A stretch of DNA of 8,774 nucleotides from positions 1-8,774 of the forward strand of contig JBGSOE010000214.1 in the NCBI GenBank assembly GCA_041739295.1, written 5' to 3'. Made by a program: the position numbers and the translations under genes. The notes below the pieces were generated by a model. That model was not told the origin of the DNA. It worked only from the letters and a program-made list of their open reading frames with translations, and did not search any database. Source of the stretch: JAHJQQ01 sp041739295. Its GTDB lineage: Bacteria > Pseudomonadota > Gammaproteobacteria > Thiohalobacterales > Thiohalobacteraceae. Shown piece after piece: positions 1-6,465 of this stretch. Within the stretch, counting starts at the first letter, position 1, and each line of letters begins with the position of its first letter.

Positions 1-1891
1 CCCCCACCTCAACACGGACGCGTTTATGATCGGCCGTTACCAGCACACGCACGATCACACGCCCGCCGACCATTGAAAACTTCGCCGCATTGGATAATAA
101 ATTTGCCATAACCTGGGCGATACGCATGCGATCGGCATTGACATAAATATCTGCGCTCGGCGGCTCAAACTCAAAATGTACCTTGAACCGTTCCGCGTAA
201 CCCTGATTTTCTTCCAGGCTCTGTCGGACCAAGTCGACAATCGAGCATCTCTCCAACTGCAATTCCAGTTTACCGACTTCGAGTCTTTCAAGATCCAGAA
301 TATCATTCACCAGCTCCGACAAACGTTCACTGTTACGCGCGGCTATGTCTATCAATTCCGCAGCCGGTCTCGGCAATGATCCAGCAACGCCACCTGCCAA
401 CATACCGAGCGAACCACGTATTGCCGTCAGCGGCGTTCTCAATTCATGACTCACTGTTGCAATGAATTCTGATTTCAGACGATCCATCTTCCGTCGCTCA
501 GTGATATCTCGCACGATGGCCACAAATAGCGGTTTTCCATCTTGTGGTATCACATACTGCAGAAAGATCTCGACCGGTATATCCACCCCATCTTTACGTC
601 GATGCAATGTCTCGAAGGTTATTGACGGCACGCCCCCCTGCAGCATCGGAGCAATCAACTTGCGAAAGCGTTGCTCGGTAACTTCTGGCATGATATCAAC
701 AGGCGTCATTTCAATTAGCTCGTCACGCGAGTAAAGAACCTGATCCATTGCCCCCTGATTAACATAAAAGTAGTTAAATGTATCGGCGCTGAACATGAAC
801 ACGCAATCCAACGTCTGATCCAGGATTGAACGAAAGCTGCGCAGATCATCTTCAAAGCGCTGACGCGCGGCCATTTCATTGAGGAGTTTTGTATTGGTAA
901 TTTCTAATTCAGCCGTGCGATCGCGTACACGCTGTTCAAGATCGTCACTGGCCTGACGCAAGGCCAACGTGCGTTGATTTACCTGATTGCGGAGTGAACG
1001 ATTCCAGATCAGCACGAGCCCCGCCACCAGACTGACCAATACCAGACCGGCTAGAGCCGCATACCACAGCGTCTGCTCCCGCGCGCTACGCCCCTGACCC
1101 AAATGCACCCAGTGCGACAGAATTTCTGCCCGCTCTTCAGGCGTGATAAGCGTCAACCCTTTATCGAGTATCTGTACGAGCTCGGGCCAATCATTGCGCA
1201 CTGCCAACGCCAAGCTGGCCTTATAGCCCGTCTCACCCGCAACGCGCAGATTGCTAATGCCTTCGCGTTCCAGGGTATAACTGACGATAGCCAAATTCTC
1301 GACCACCGCATCGGCCAAGCCAAAAGACAACTTGCGCAAGCCTGTTGTCAGGTCCGGCACCTTGTCGAGCTTGATTTTCGGCTGATCGGTTTCCAGATAA
1401 TCCTGCCAGACATAACCGGATACCACGGCGACATGCATGCCATGCAGATCATCAAGCTTCAAATCGCGCGTTACATCGTCACGCACAATGATCACGCCGG
1501 GGAATTCCACCATCGGATTGGTGAACTGCATGTATTCGCGGCGCTGCGGTGTAGGCACGGCCGCACTCAACATATCGACTTGGCGCGACTTGGCCATTTC
1601 CAGTACCGCATCCCAGTTGTCCGTATGGACAACCTCGAACTCGATTCCCAGCTTCTCGCCCAGCAGTTTCAGCGTCTCAGCCGCGATGCCCTGGTATCCG
1701 CCTTGGGCATCAAAGAATTCCACAGGTGGGTAATCGGGATCAGGGGCAACGCGAATATGCGGGTGCGCCGCAAGCCAGGCGCGTTCGCCGGGGTCAAGCG
1801 GGTCCGCACCCAGGGCGAAGGCCGTTAGTGACCCCGCCAACAAGGCACCGGCCAAGCCTAGGCGCAGGTAGTTACGCGTCAGAACAAACAT
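1..1891 (-). CDS. Sensor histidine kinase with periplasmic solute-binding domain and PAS domain (C-terminus beyond window)
   Basis: The reverse strand is open from an ATG at 1891 to the window edge, giving 630 residues without a stop. Domains in order: signal peptide or N-terminal anchor about 1-29; bacterial extracellular solute-binding (PBPb, family 3) domain about 33-260; membrane helix about 275-297; coiled-coil linker about 298-350; PAS with PAC about 352-463; HisKA about 470-535, with phospho-acceptor His482 in the motif SHELRTP; then the start of the HATPase domain with N-box Asn597 and Asn601 (NLLSNA). The G boxes, and any receiver or HPt domain, lie outside. The family is membrane sensor kinases that bind a small ligand in the periplasm and signal through phosphorelay, as in BvgS-like sensors. 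The ligand cannot be told from sequence. An in-frame TGA lies just upstream (1907-1909), so 1891 is the only ATG start, although no good ribosome site precedes it. No response regulator is in view. Confidence 0.93.
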   Translation of the reverse strand, partial: MFVLTRNYLRLGLAGALLAGSLTAFALGADPLDPGERAWLAAHPHIRVAPDPDYPPVEFFDAQGGYQGIAAETLKLLGEKLGIEFEVVHTDNWDAVLEMAKSRQVDMLSAAVPTPQRREYMQFTNPMVEFPGVIIVRDDVTRDLKLDDLHGMHVAVVSGYVWQDYLETDQPKIKLDKVPDLTTGLRKLSFGLADAVVENLAIVSYTLEREGISNLRVAGETGYKASLALAVRNDWPELVQILDKGLTLITPEERAEILSHWVHLGQGRSAREQTLWYAALAGLVLVSLVAGLVLIWNRSLRNQVNQRTLALRQASDDLEQRVRDRTAELEITNTKLLNEMAARQRFEDDLRSFRSILDQTLDCVFMFSADTFNYFYVNQGAMDQVLYSRDELIEMTPVDIMPEVTEQRFRKLIAPMLQGGVPSITFETLHRRKDGVDIPVEIFLQYVIPQDGKPLFVAIVRDITERRKMDRLKSEFIATVSHELRTPLTAIRGSLGMLAGGVAGSLPRPAAELIDIAARNSERLSELVNDILDLERLEVGKLELQLERCSIVDLVRQSLEENQGYAERFKVHFEFEPPSADIYVNADRMRIAQVMANLLSNAAKFSMVGGRVIVRVLVTADHKRVRVEVG

Positions 1892-1945
1892 TGAAATCAG
1901 CAGTAGTCATCGCATTAGACTAACGGTGAGTTGGTCGAATGTACA

Positions 1946-1975
1946 ACCCATCGCATCAGCAGTATGTCGATGGGT
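1946..1975. repeat. Inverted repeat between kinase and thioredoxin genes
   Basis: Arms ACCCATCG (1946-1953) and CGATGGGT (1968-1975) are perfectly complementary around a 14-base loop. The loop holds a further CAT/ATG pairing offset by one base. It lies in the 128-bp gap 1892-2019, downstream of the thioredoxin stop and upstream of the kinase start, all on the minus strand. It could be a terminator for the thioredoxin unit, although no T-run follows, or an operator for the kinase gene. Nothing else is recognised in the gap. Confidence 0.4.
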
Positions 1976-2019
1976 AATGGCGACTGCGACTGCACCCAAC
2001 CTAGGCACATTGCCAAGCA

Positions 2020-2559
2020 TTACTTAGGTGATTTCAGCGCACGCAGCCTATCGAGCAACACATCATCATCCCAGGCGCGACCACCGACGGCACGGTGCGT
2101 GATACGTCCCTGGGCATCGATGATATAGGTCGTTGGTAACCCGGTAACCGGATACTCTTCTATGACTTTGGCGTCCTTATCCAGCAATAACGGGAAATCC
2201 ACTGAGTAGTCGGCGAGGAACAGGAATACCGTGTCCGCATCCTCACCAACATTCACGCCGAGAAACACAATATCTTCGTCACGCACCTTCTCCCAGCCAC
2301 GCTGCATGGATGGCATTTCTTCACGGCAAGGTGGACACCAGGTCGCCCAGAAATTCAGCACCACCACTTTGCCAAGATAGTCAGCGAGTTTGTGTGGCCT
2401 CCCATCCAGATCCATCAACTCGAATGCTGGCGCGGCTACCGGCTTGGTTACGGCAGACAATGTTTGTGCGCCCGATTCTTTGGCAGCACTCTGGTATGCA
2501 GACAGACACAGCACCAGCATGCAAAGTAGCTGTAACAGACAGATGCGTTGCAATCTCAT
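2020..2559 (-). CDS. TlpA/ResA-family exported thioredoxin-like protein
   Basis: This 179-residue protein has a hydrophobic signal peptide (about 1-26) and a thioredoxin fold of the AhpC/TSA-Redoxin TlpA type. The redox motif is WCPPC at residues 74-78, preceded by the typical strand VVLNFWAT, and the cis-proline is Pro142 in LPTTY. Members act outside the cytoplasmic membrane. They reduce disulfides, often in cytochrome c maturation or copper-centre assembly, with electrons from DsbD/CcdA-type proteins. The exact substrate here is unknown. The start overlaps the stop of the upstream gene (ATGA at 2556-2559), and GGAGGT (2563-2568, reverse strand) precedes it, so the two genes are almost certainly co-translated. 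No anchoring helix other than the signal region is seen, so it could be soluble after cleavage or stay N-terminally tethered. Confidence 0.92.
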   Translation of the reverse strand: MRLQRICLLQLLCMLVLCLSAYQSAAKESGAQTLSAVTKPVAAPAFELMDLDGRPHKLADYLGKVVVLNFWATWCPPCREEMPSMQRGWEKVRDEDIVFLGVNVGEDADTVFLFLADYSVDFPLLLDKDAKVIEEYPVTGLPTTYIIDAQGRITHRAVGGRAWDDDVLLDRLRALKSPK

Positions 2560-3188
2560 TCCACCTCCAGGATCGGTGGTGCATCCGCTGCGCAGTGAAT
2601 CCCTGGAATAACGGCGGCATGTGTTTTACCGGATTGGCTCCAGGACAAAGCGAGATCGAAATGACTATCCGGCGGCAGACCAAACACCGACATGCCCCAA
2701 TTGTAATCACCCGGATTGTAGCTCTGCCGGGTTGGAAACAATGCCCATTCGAAGGCTATGCGCGCCGGTTTGGCGATACCACGTTCAGCCCAGATCTTCG
2801 CCCAGTCCTCCCGAGTCTGCATAGACCGGGGCTCACCCGCGGCCTGCACACGCCACGCTTTCAAGTCATACTCCAGTGAGTCGGACGATGTTGCCGGTGC
2901 GGTGTTCCTGAAGATGGTCTGAAACACACAACTCTGCGCAATCAATTCCACATCCTCGCGCGAGAAGCCGCGTGCCAGGAAAAACCCCCGTGTCTGATCA
3001 GGATGCCGTTGCACCAACCGTACCGACATACCTGGTTCGCGCAATTCCCAATACGGCAGACCGGCATCTGCATCCTGGCCAGTTGTCACCTCCGCCTGCA
3101 CGCAGGTTGCAGACAGCGCCAATGCACAGCAGCCTGCAATTTGATGCCGGGCAGTTATAATCTGTCTTCGTTGCATAGTGCTGAGCAT
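2556..3188 (-). CDS. Predicted secreted protein of unknown function, cotranscribed with TlpA-like thioredoxin
   Basis: I do not recognise this 210-residue protein. It has a signal-peptide-like N-terminus (about 1-32, with a possible cut after VQA). The mature part has no membrane helix and is rich in Trp, Tyr and charged residues. The mature chain keeps two cysteines, Cys87 (in QSCVFQTIF) and Cys199 (in GIHCAAD), which could form one disulfide and make it a candidate client of the adjacent thioredoxin. This is inference from position. The gene ends in a 4-base overlap with the thioredoxin gene, a clear operon sign. The start is uncertain: ATG 3188 and ATG 3176 (five codons in) are both possible and neither has a strong ribosome site. 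It is transcribed divergently from the gene at 3262. Confidence 0.8.
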   Translation of the reverse strand: MLSTMQRRQIITARHQIAGCCALALSATCVQAEVTTGQDADAGLPYWELREPGMSVRLVQRHPDQTRGFFLARGFSREDVELIAQSCVFQTIFRNTAPATSSDSLEYDLKAWRVQAAGEPRSMQTREDWAKIWAERGIAKPARIAFEWALFPTRQSYNPGDYNWGMSVFGLPPDSHFDLALSWSQSGKTHAAVIPGIHCAADAPPILEVE

Positions 3189-3206
3189 AGTACATTATGC
3201 CCACTG

Positions 3207-3219
3207 GCAGCGTCGCTGC
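3207..3219. promoter_or_regulatory. Palindrome in divergent intergenic region (possible operator)
   Basis: GCAGCG-T-CGCTGC is a perfect 13-base palindrome between the divergent starts at 3188 (minus) and 3262 (plus). A CATAAT-like box reads leftward at 3194-3199 and a TATAAA box reads rightward at 3235-3240, one on each side. Neither has a convincing -35 partner at normal spacing. The position suits a shared operator. A regulator is not known and chance is possible. Confidence 0.3.
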
Positions 3220-3261
3220 ACTGGTCTGCATCCGTATAAATCCGGGAGCCACATCCGTACT

Positions 3262-3519
3262 ATGAGACTTATTCACATGCAGGTTTATTCAAACGAACAT
3301 AGCGCGCTACGCGGCGTATCCGTGTGGGTCGATGACGCCGACCCTGCTCAGGCACAGCAACTCGCGACTCAGTCCTTGGCCTCAGAAGGCTGGTCTCTCG
3401 CACACATCGACAGCAACACAGAGACCACGGCCGATGACTATTTTCGACCCTGCCCCAGCCAACAAGCCTTTATCCGCGCCCTGACCGCTGGCGTGAGCTG
3501 GCGCTTCGACAATGAGTAA
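3262..3519 (+). CDS. Small conserved-looking protein of unknown function (85 aa)
   Basis: This is an 85-residue cytoplasmic protein with no signal peptide or membrane helix. I do not recognise the family. The central part (LRGVSVWVDD, then an Ala/Gln-rich helix and EGWSLAHID) looks like a small alpha/beta fold, followed by an acidic stretch ending in DDYF and one cysteine, Cys64. The frame is open back to an ATG at 3178, but the extra 28 residues are low quality and would overlap the divergent gene. ATG 3262, with GGGAG at 3243-3247, is therefore preferred, although that spacing is long. ATG 3277 is a second possibility. The composition looks coding, and the opposite strand has no competing gene. 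Confidence 0.6.
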   Translation: MRLIHMQVYSNEHSALRGVSVWVDDADPAQAQQLATQSLASEGWSLAHIDSNTETTADDYFRPCPSQQAFIRALTAGVSWRFDNE

Positions 3520-3572
3520 CCACGCCTGCGCGGAAATTAATCTGAGATTCCTTAGTTGTATTCATGATTCTT

Positions 3573-3578
3573 GAGGGA
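3573..3578 (+). promoter_or_regulatory. Ribosome binding site fixing the DUF3096 start
   Basis: GAGGGA ends six bases before ATG 3585. It lies inside the reading frame that would start at ATG 3564, so it favours the shorter protein starting MPTWVQ. Confidence 0.65.
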
Positions 3579-3584
3579 ACGATA

Positions 3585-3758
3585 ATGCCGACTTGGGTAC
3601 AGATTCAGCCGCTCGCGGCGCTCACGGCTGGTATTCTGATTCCGACCATGCCGCGTCTCTTCATATACATCGTCGCCATATATCTCATTGCCATTGGCGC
3701 CGTTGGCTTGCTGAGACAGTGCATATCTAGAAAAATACTGCGCCCCAAAAAAACGTAA
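3585..3758 (+). CDS. DUF3096 family small membrane protein (57 aa)
   Basis: This 57-residue protein has two closely spaced hydrophobic helices (about 8-23 and 26-44) and a basic C-terminal tail (RKILRPKKT). The run PLAALTAGILI, then MPRLFIYIVAIYLIAIGAVGLL, matches the pattern I know from the DUF3096 family. These are short two-helix inner-membrane proteins with a conserved PRL-x-x-YIVAIYLI core and no assigned function. The longer ATG 3564 would add seven residues, but the ribosome site at 3573-3578 serves ATG 3585. The gaps to both neighbours (65 bp upstream, 144 bp downstream) leave open whether it shares a transcript with either. Confidence 0.8.
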   Translation: MPTWVQIQPLAALTAGILIPTMPRLFIYIVAIYLIAIGAVGLLRQCISRKILRPKKT

Positions 3759-3902
3759 CAATGACATTTGTCGTTCTTGCACCATCCTCTATCTCCCCCA
3801 TTAGAGGTAAAGATACTCAGCGCATAATTGCTATACATTGCGACATAAGCTCATTGAGCAGACATATCGGCAACACTCGCAATAGCATCCTGGAGGTTAT
3901 CG
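3759..3902. other. Intergenic gap before the DsrC-like fusion gene
   Basis: This 144-bp AT-richer gap contains two weak inverted repeats: CCTCTA/TAGAGG (3786-3791 and 3802-3807) and GCTCA-T-TGAGC (3849-3859). A promoter for the gene at 3903 is expected here, but I see no -35/-10 pair good enough to place. The end of the gap carries GGAGG at 3892-3896, which fixes ATG 3903 as the start. Confidence 0.4.
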
Positions 3903-4544
3903 ATGATACGCATTCATGTATCCATGAATTTCACCCACGAACCACTCAAGCGCACGCTGGTGTCTCTGTATCTCGATACCGATCCAAGCCACCCATTGGA
4001 AGGCAGCACTGATCGCAATGGGGTTGCTCAATTTGATATCGCTCCCGCCAGCGGCAAGATCGTGATTGCAGGTAGCACCCGTTACCACGGGCGGCTCGAC
4101 GGCGATATCGAGATCGGTTTATGGTCGCTGACAGACAGCGACGCTGTGGATGAACGCGGCGCACCCGGCGTCGGCGGTGGCAGCACCGCCTATCCCAATA
4201 TGAAGACGCGTGTACTCAATGTGAACAACCACGAGATACTGACCGACAGTGAGGGCTATCTGGTAGATCTCGCCGATTGGTCAGAGGATTTTGTGCGCGC
4301 CGAGGCTGCTCATGAAGGCCTGGAACTGACCAGCCAACATTGGGAAGTGATCCGCTTTCTGCGCAGCCATTATGAAGCGCATCAGGTTCAACCGAATGTG
4401 CGTGAAATCATCAAACATTTCCGTAAAATCTGGGGCGATGAACAGGGTAGCAATCGCTATTTACACGACATCTTCCCGCGCGGCGGCCCACAGAAGCAGG
4501 GCAACCGCTTAGCGGGACTGCTGCGTACCAAAGGCGAGCACTGA
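3903..4544 (+). CDS. DsrC/TusE-family protein lacking both functional cysteines, fused to an N-terminal beta-rich domain
   Basis: This 213-residue protein starts at an ATG with GGAGG six bases upstream. Residues about 1-78 look like a small all-beta transthyretin/carboxypeptidase-regulatory-like domain (strand LVSLYLDT, then STDRNGVAQFDI, GKIVIAG and a YHGRLDGDIEIGLW strand). A Gly-rich linker spans about 79-101. Residues about 103-213 are a DsrC/TusE/DsvC domain: EGYLVDLADW, ELTSQHWEVIRFLRSHYE, PNVREI, GSNRYLHDIFP. The C-terminal arm aligns without gaps to the canonical DsrC arm (GPAKQACKIAGLPKPTGCV) and reads GPQKQGNRLAGLLRTKGEH. The two sulfur-carrying cysteines are thus Asn201 and Glu212, and the whole protein has no cysteine. 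Family knowledge: DsrC and TusE carry sulfur on these cysteines, while cysteine-less relatives (called RspA) are thought to be regulatory. The fusion partner makes this unusual. Sulfur relay itself is unlikely, and the function is unknown. Confidence 0.85.
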   Translation: MIRIHVSMNFTHEPLKRTLVSLYLDTDPSHPLEGSTDRNGVAQFDIAPASGKIVIAGSTRYHGRLDGDIEIGLWSLTDSDAVDERGAPGVGGGSTAYPNMKTRVLNVNNHEILTDSEGYLVDLADWSEDFVRAEAAHEGLELTSQHWEVIRFLRSHYEAHQVQPNVREIIKHFRKIWGDEQGSNRYLHDIFPRGGPQKQGNRLAGLLRTKGEH

Positions 4545-4571
4545 AGTTTCAATACACCCTAGGCAAACCCG

Positions 4572-4609
4572 GCCCCCGGGGGCATCCACGAAGAACGTTC
4601 GGGAACGTT
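4572..4609. terminator. Palindromes between convergent genes (possible bidirectional terminator)
   Basis: The 63-bp gap between two convergent genes holds GCCCCCGGGGGC (4572-4583), a perfect palindrome, and AACGTT-CGGG-AACGTT (4594-4609), a six-base-pair hairpin that overlaps the DUF3617 stop codon. Neither is followed by a real T-run, so intrinsic termination is only a suggestion from position. Confidence 0.4.
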
Positions 4610-5042
4610 ATTTCGGGCAATCGCCGATGCGATGACCTTGCATCGTTTGGGTCATCTTCATGCCCCCGCCCGGTCCATTGCGCATCTCCATCTCCATACT
4701 GCCTTCGTAGGTATCGCCTGCGTAGGTAATTCTGCCGCTGCCGACCGTAACCCGGCCATCTTGCTTACACTCGGCATTCCAGGTAACGGTATTGCCCTCG
4801 ATTTTATGATCAAGGCGCTGGCAATCCTTCGCGGACTTCGGATCCCGCGGCACCAGGTCTTCTTGCGTAATGCAATAACGCTGGGTCGTTGGCGGCGGCA
4901 CCATGGGCATACCCGGCATGTTCATCGTGATAGTCGTTTCCCACATACCTGGCTGCATATTCAAATCGGCCTGTGCACCTAAGCTGAACAGCCCCATCGT
5001 GATCCCCATACTGATTTTTCTAATTAATCCTGAACGTTTCAT
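4608..5042 (-). CDS. DUF3617 family periplasmic protein, Met-rich
   Basis: This 144-residue protein has a signal peptide (cleavage likely after LGAQA, residue 25) followed by DLNMQPGMWETTITM, the characteristic opening of DUF3617 proteins. Four cysteines (57, 74, 92, 142) remain in the mature chain, enough for two disulfides, which fits a periplasmic location. Two Met-rich stretches stand out (residues 29-47 and 116-134), giving 12 Met in a mature part of about 119 residues. The family has no assigned function. Met clusters can bind Cu(I), but that is inference here. GAGGAG at 5048-5053 (reverse strand) lies five bases before the start, and the gap to the slyX stop is 13 bases, so the two are likely one operon. 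Confidence 0.85.
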   Translation of the reverse strand: MKRSGLIRKISMGITMGLFSLGAQADLNMQPGMWETTITMNMPGMPMVPPPTTQRYCITQEDLVPRDPKSAKDCQRLDHKIEGNTVTWNAECKQDGRVTVGSGRITYAGDTYEGSMEMEMRNGPGGGMKMTQTMQGHRIGDCPK

Positions 5043-5055
5043 CGCTTCTCCTCAC

Positions 5056-5274
5056 TCAATAATGTGGTGGCGGCGTTTCCTCATCCCGCGAGGCAATCAT
5101 GGAAGAGGCTGTGGCGCGCAGTTGCACCTCTAGACGCCTGATTGTCTCCGCCTGTTCGCGAATGAGCCGCTCCTGCTCGAGCAGGGCGCGGGTCATCTCA
5201 TCCAGTGCCGCCTCCTGATGGGCGAGCCGGATTTCAACGGTGTCGAGTCGTGCCAGTACATCGATGTCGGACAT
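5056..5274 (-). CDS. slyX: SlyX family protein
   Basis: This 72-residue protein is almost entirely a coiled coil (about residues 4-57, heptads of Leu/Ile with EQERLIREQAETIRRLE) and ends in the conserved Pro-rich tail DEETPPPHY, which is diagnostic of SlyX. It is cytoplasmic and of normal family length. The function is not established; the name comes from its position near slyD in E. coli, but here slyD is absent and a DUF3617 gene follows 13 bases downstream. No strong ribosome site precedes ATG 5274. The promoter should lie in 5275-5447, but I cannot place it. Confidence 0.9.
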   Translation of the reverse strand: MSDIDVLARLDTVEIRLAHQEAALDEMTRALLEQERLIREQAETIRRLEVQLRATASSMIASRDEETPPPHY

Positions 5275-5396
5275 AGGTAGGTTATTCGTCGTTATTTAGA
5301 CCGCCTCGGAAGTGTAACGCAGCCTTATTGTCCGTGGTAACTGGACTTAATCAAGAATGCAGACATGTGCAGAATCAAGAGAGCGATGTCTCTGGT

Positions 5397-5421
5397 ACCT
5401 ATCTCAATTTTGTAGATAGGT
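5397..5421 (-). terminator. Hairpin downstream of the DUF2189 gene (candidate terminator)
   Basis: ACCTATCT (5397-5404) and AGATAGGT (5414-5421) form an eight-base-pair stem with a nine-base AT-rich loop, 26 bases past the DUF2189 stop. No T-run follows on the minus strand, so it may instead be a regulatory hairpin ahead of slyX. The rest of the 173-bp gap 5275-5447 shows nothing firm. Confidence 0.35.
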
Positions 5422-5447
5422 TCTGGAAACAGTCAGAAATGGCCAGA

Positions 5448-6278
5448 CTAACGTTCAGCCGCCAGCGGAATGTGCTCGGGCCAGAGACTGGGATCGATGG
5501 TGGCACGATAACCATGCCAGGTCGCATATCCGACCACGGGTATCAGTACCACGAGTCCAAGCAGCGCGGTCATTACACAGATTACCAATGTCAAAACAAT
5601 GAATAGCGCCCATAGCAACATGGGCAGTTTGTTGTTCATGACAGCGTTAACGCTGGTTAACACGGCAGTAATGGTATCGACACGGCGATCGAGCATCATC
5701 GGCAGCGAAAACGCGCTAGCCGTGAAGACCAGCGTGGCGAACAGCGCACCCACCAGCGTCCCGATGGTGAGGAACAACGCCAGATCCGTTAAATGCGGAT
5801 GCGCCTCCATCGGGAAGAACACGTGCACCATGGACCCTGCACGCGCCCAAAGCAGGAAAATTATCAGCAGAATCACAGAGTAGACCATTTCGCTGCCGAG
5901 ATGCCGGCGCCCCTCGCGCAGGCAATAACCAATTTTGGGGCGTAGTCCACGCTGCAATTGGCAGCTGATGGAATACAGGCCTATGGCCAGCACCGGCGCA
6001 ATAAAGACGAAACCGGACATGAGACTCAGAACCAATACATAACCACCCAGCTTCCAGGTGAAGAAGGCCAATACATAACTGAGCAGCAACAGAAAACTTC
6101 CGTAGGCGAGACTCACGCCCGGTGCACGCAGGAAATCCCGCCAACCAAGTTGCAACCAGTGCATCGGCGCACTCAAGGGTAATTGGCGACAGGGCGCGAT
6201 GAAGGGTAAACCTTCCAGCTCGCGCTCCGTTTGCAGCGAAGGTTCGTCATTTTGATCATGGATATCTGAATAGGCCAT
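5448..6278 (-). CDS. DUF2189 family integral membrane protein
   Basis: This 276-residue protein starts MAYSDIHDQN. A hydrophilic N-terminal tail (about 1-40) holds an amphipathic WLQLGWRDFLRAPGVSLAYG segment, followed by about five or six membrane spans (about 56-75, 79-103, 131-147, 165-192 and a long 219-250 stretch). The pattern WLxxGWRDFxRxPxxSLxYG and the loop around SFLLLL..LVLSLMSGFVFIAPVLAIGLY match DUF2189 inner-membrane proteins, which have no assigned function. The frame is open upstream to ATG 6326, adding 16 residues, but GGGGGGAA lies just before ATG 6278 and the extension is not conserved-looking, so the shorter form is preferred. It is transcribed divergently from the Rieske fusion gene. 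Confidence 0.85.
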   Translation of the reverse strand: MAYSDIHDQNDEPSLQTERELEGLPFIAPCRQLPLSAPMHWLQLGWRDFLRAPGVSLAYGSFLLLLSYVLAFFTWKLGGYVLVLSLMSGFVFIAPVLAIGLYSISCQLQRGLRPKIGYCLREGRRHLGSEMVYSVILLIIFLLWARAGSMVHVFFPMEAHPHLTDLALFLTIGTLVGALFATLVFTASAFSLPMMLDRRVDTITAVLTSVNAVMNNKLPMLLWALFIVLTLVICVMTALLGLVVLIPVVGYATWHGYRATIDPSLWPEHIPLAAER

Positions 6279-6280
6279 GT

Positions 6281-6288
6281 TTCCCCCC
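6281..6288 (-). promoter_or_regulatory. Ribosome binding site fixing the DUF2189 start
   Basis: On the minus strand GGGGGGAA stands two bases before ATG 6278. The alternative ATG 6326 has no such site. Confidence 0.55.
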
Positions 6289-6334
6289 GCTGCCGCTGCT
6301 GGTGAACACAGCCGCTCACGCGGCATTGAGTATT

Positions 6335-6363
6335 GTTATGATATTGACCATAGCCTATGCCAA
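6335..6363 (-). promoter_or_regulatory. Candidate sigma70 promoter for the DUF2189 gene
   Basis: On the minus strand TTGGCA (6358-6363) and CATAAC (6335-6340) are separated by 17 bases, matching the consensus at five and four of six positions. Transcription would begin near 6328, leaving a leader of about 50 bases before ATG 6278 and excluding ATG 6326 as a normal start with a leader. Confidence 0.4.
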
Positions 6364-6465
6364 AGGACTTGCAAGTGGCAGGGGATTCGCGCCTAGCGGC
6401 GCTGGTGAACGCCCGCTGCCAGTCGCATACCCTGCCAAATACTAACCGCACGCTGGAGAAACACT

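Noticed and set aside
1103..1828. 241-codon open frame on the plus strand
   Set aside because: It lies wholly opposite the solute-binding domain of the histidine kinase, whose reverse-strand reading is continuous and matches known motifs. The plus-strand translation is a His/Arg/Gln-rich shadow.
2310..2879. 189-codon open frame on the plus strand
   Set aside because: It is antisense to the TlpA-like and secreted-protein genes, which have signal peptides, a WCPPC motif and an operon overlap. Its own translation shows no domain pattern.
5716..6144. 142-codon open frame on the minus strand
   Set aside because: It is a shifted frame inside the DUF2189 gene, whose own frame gives clear membrane helices.
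6279..6326. 16-residue N-terminal extension of the DUF2189 protein
   Set aside because: ATG 6326 has no ribosome site and falls at the predicted transcript start, while ATG 6278 follows a purine-rich site.
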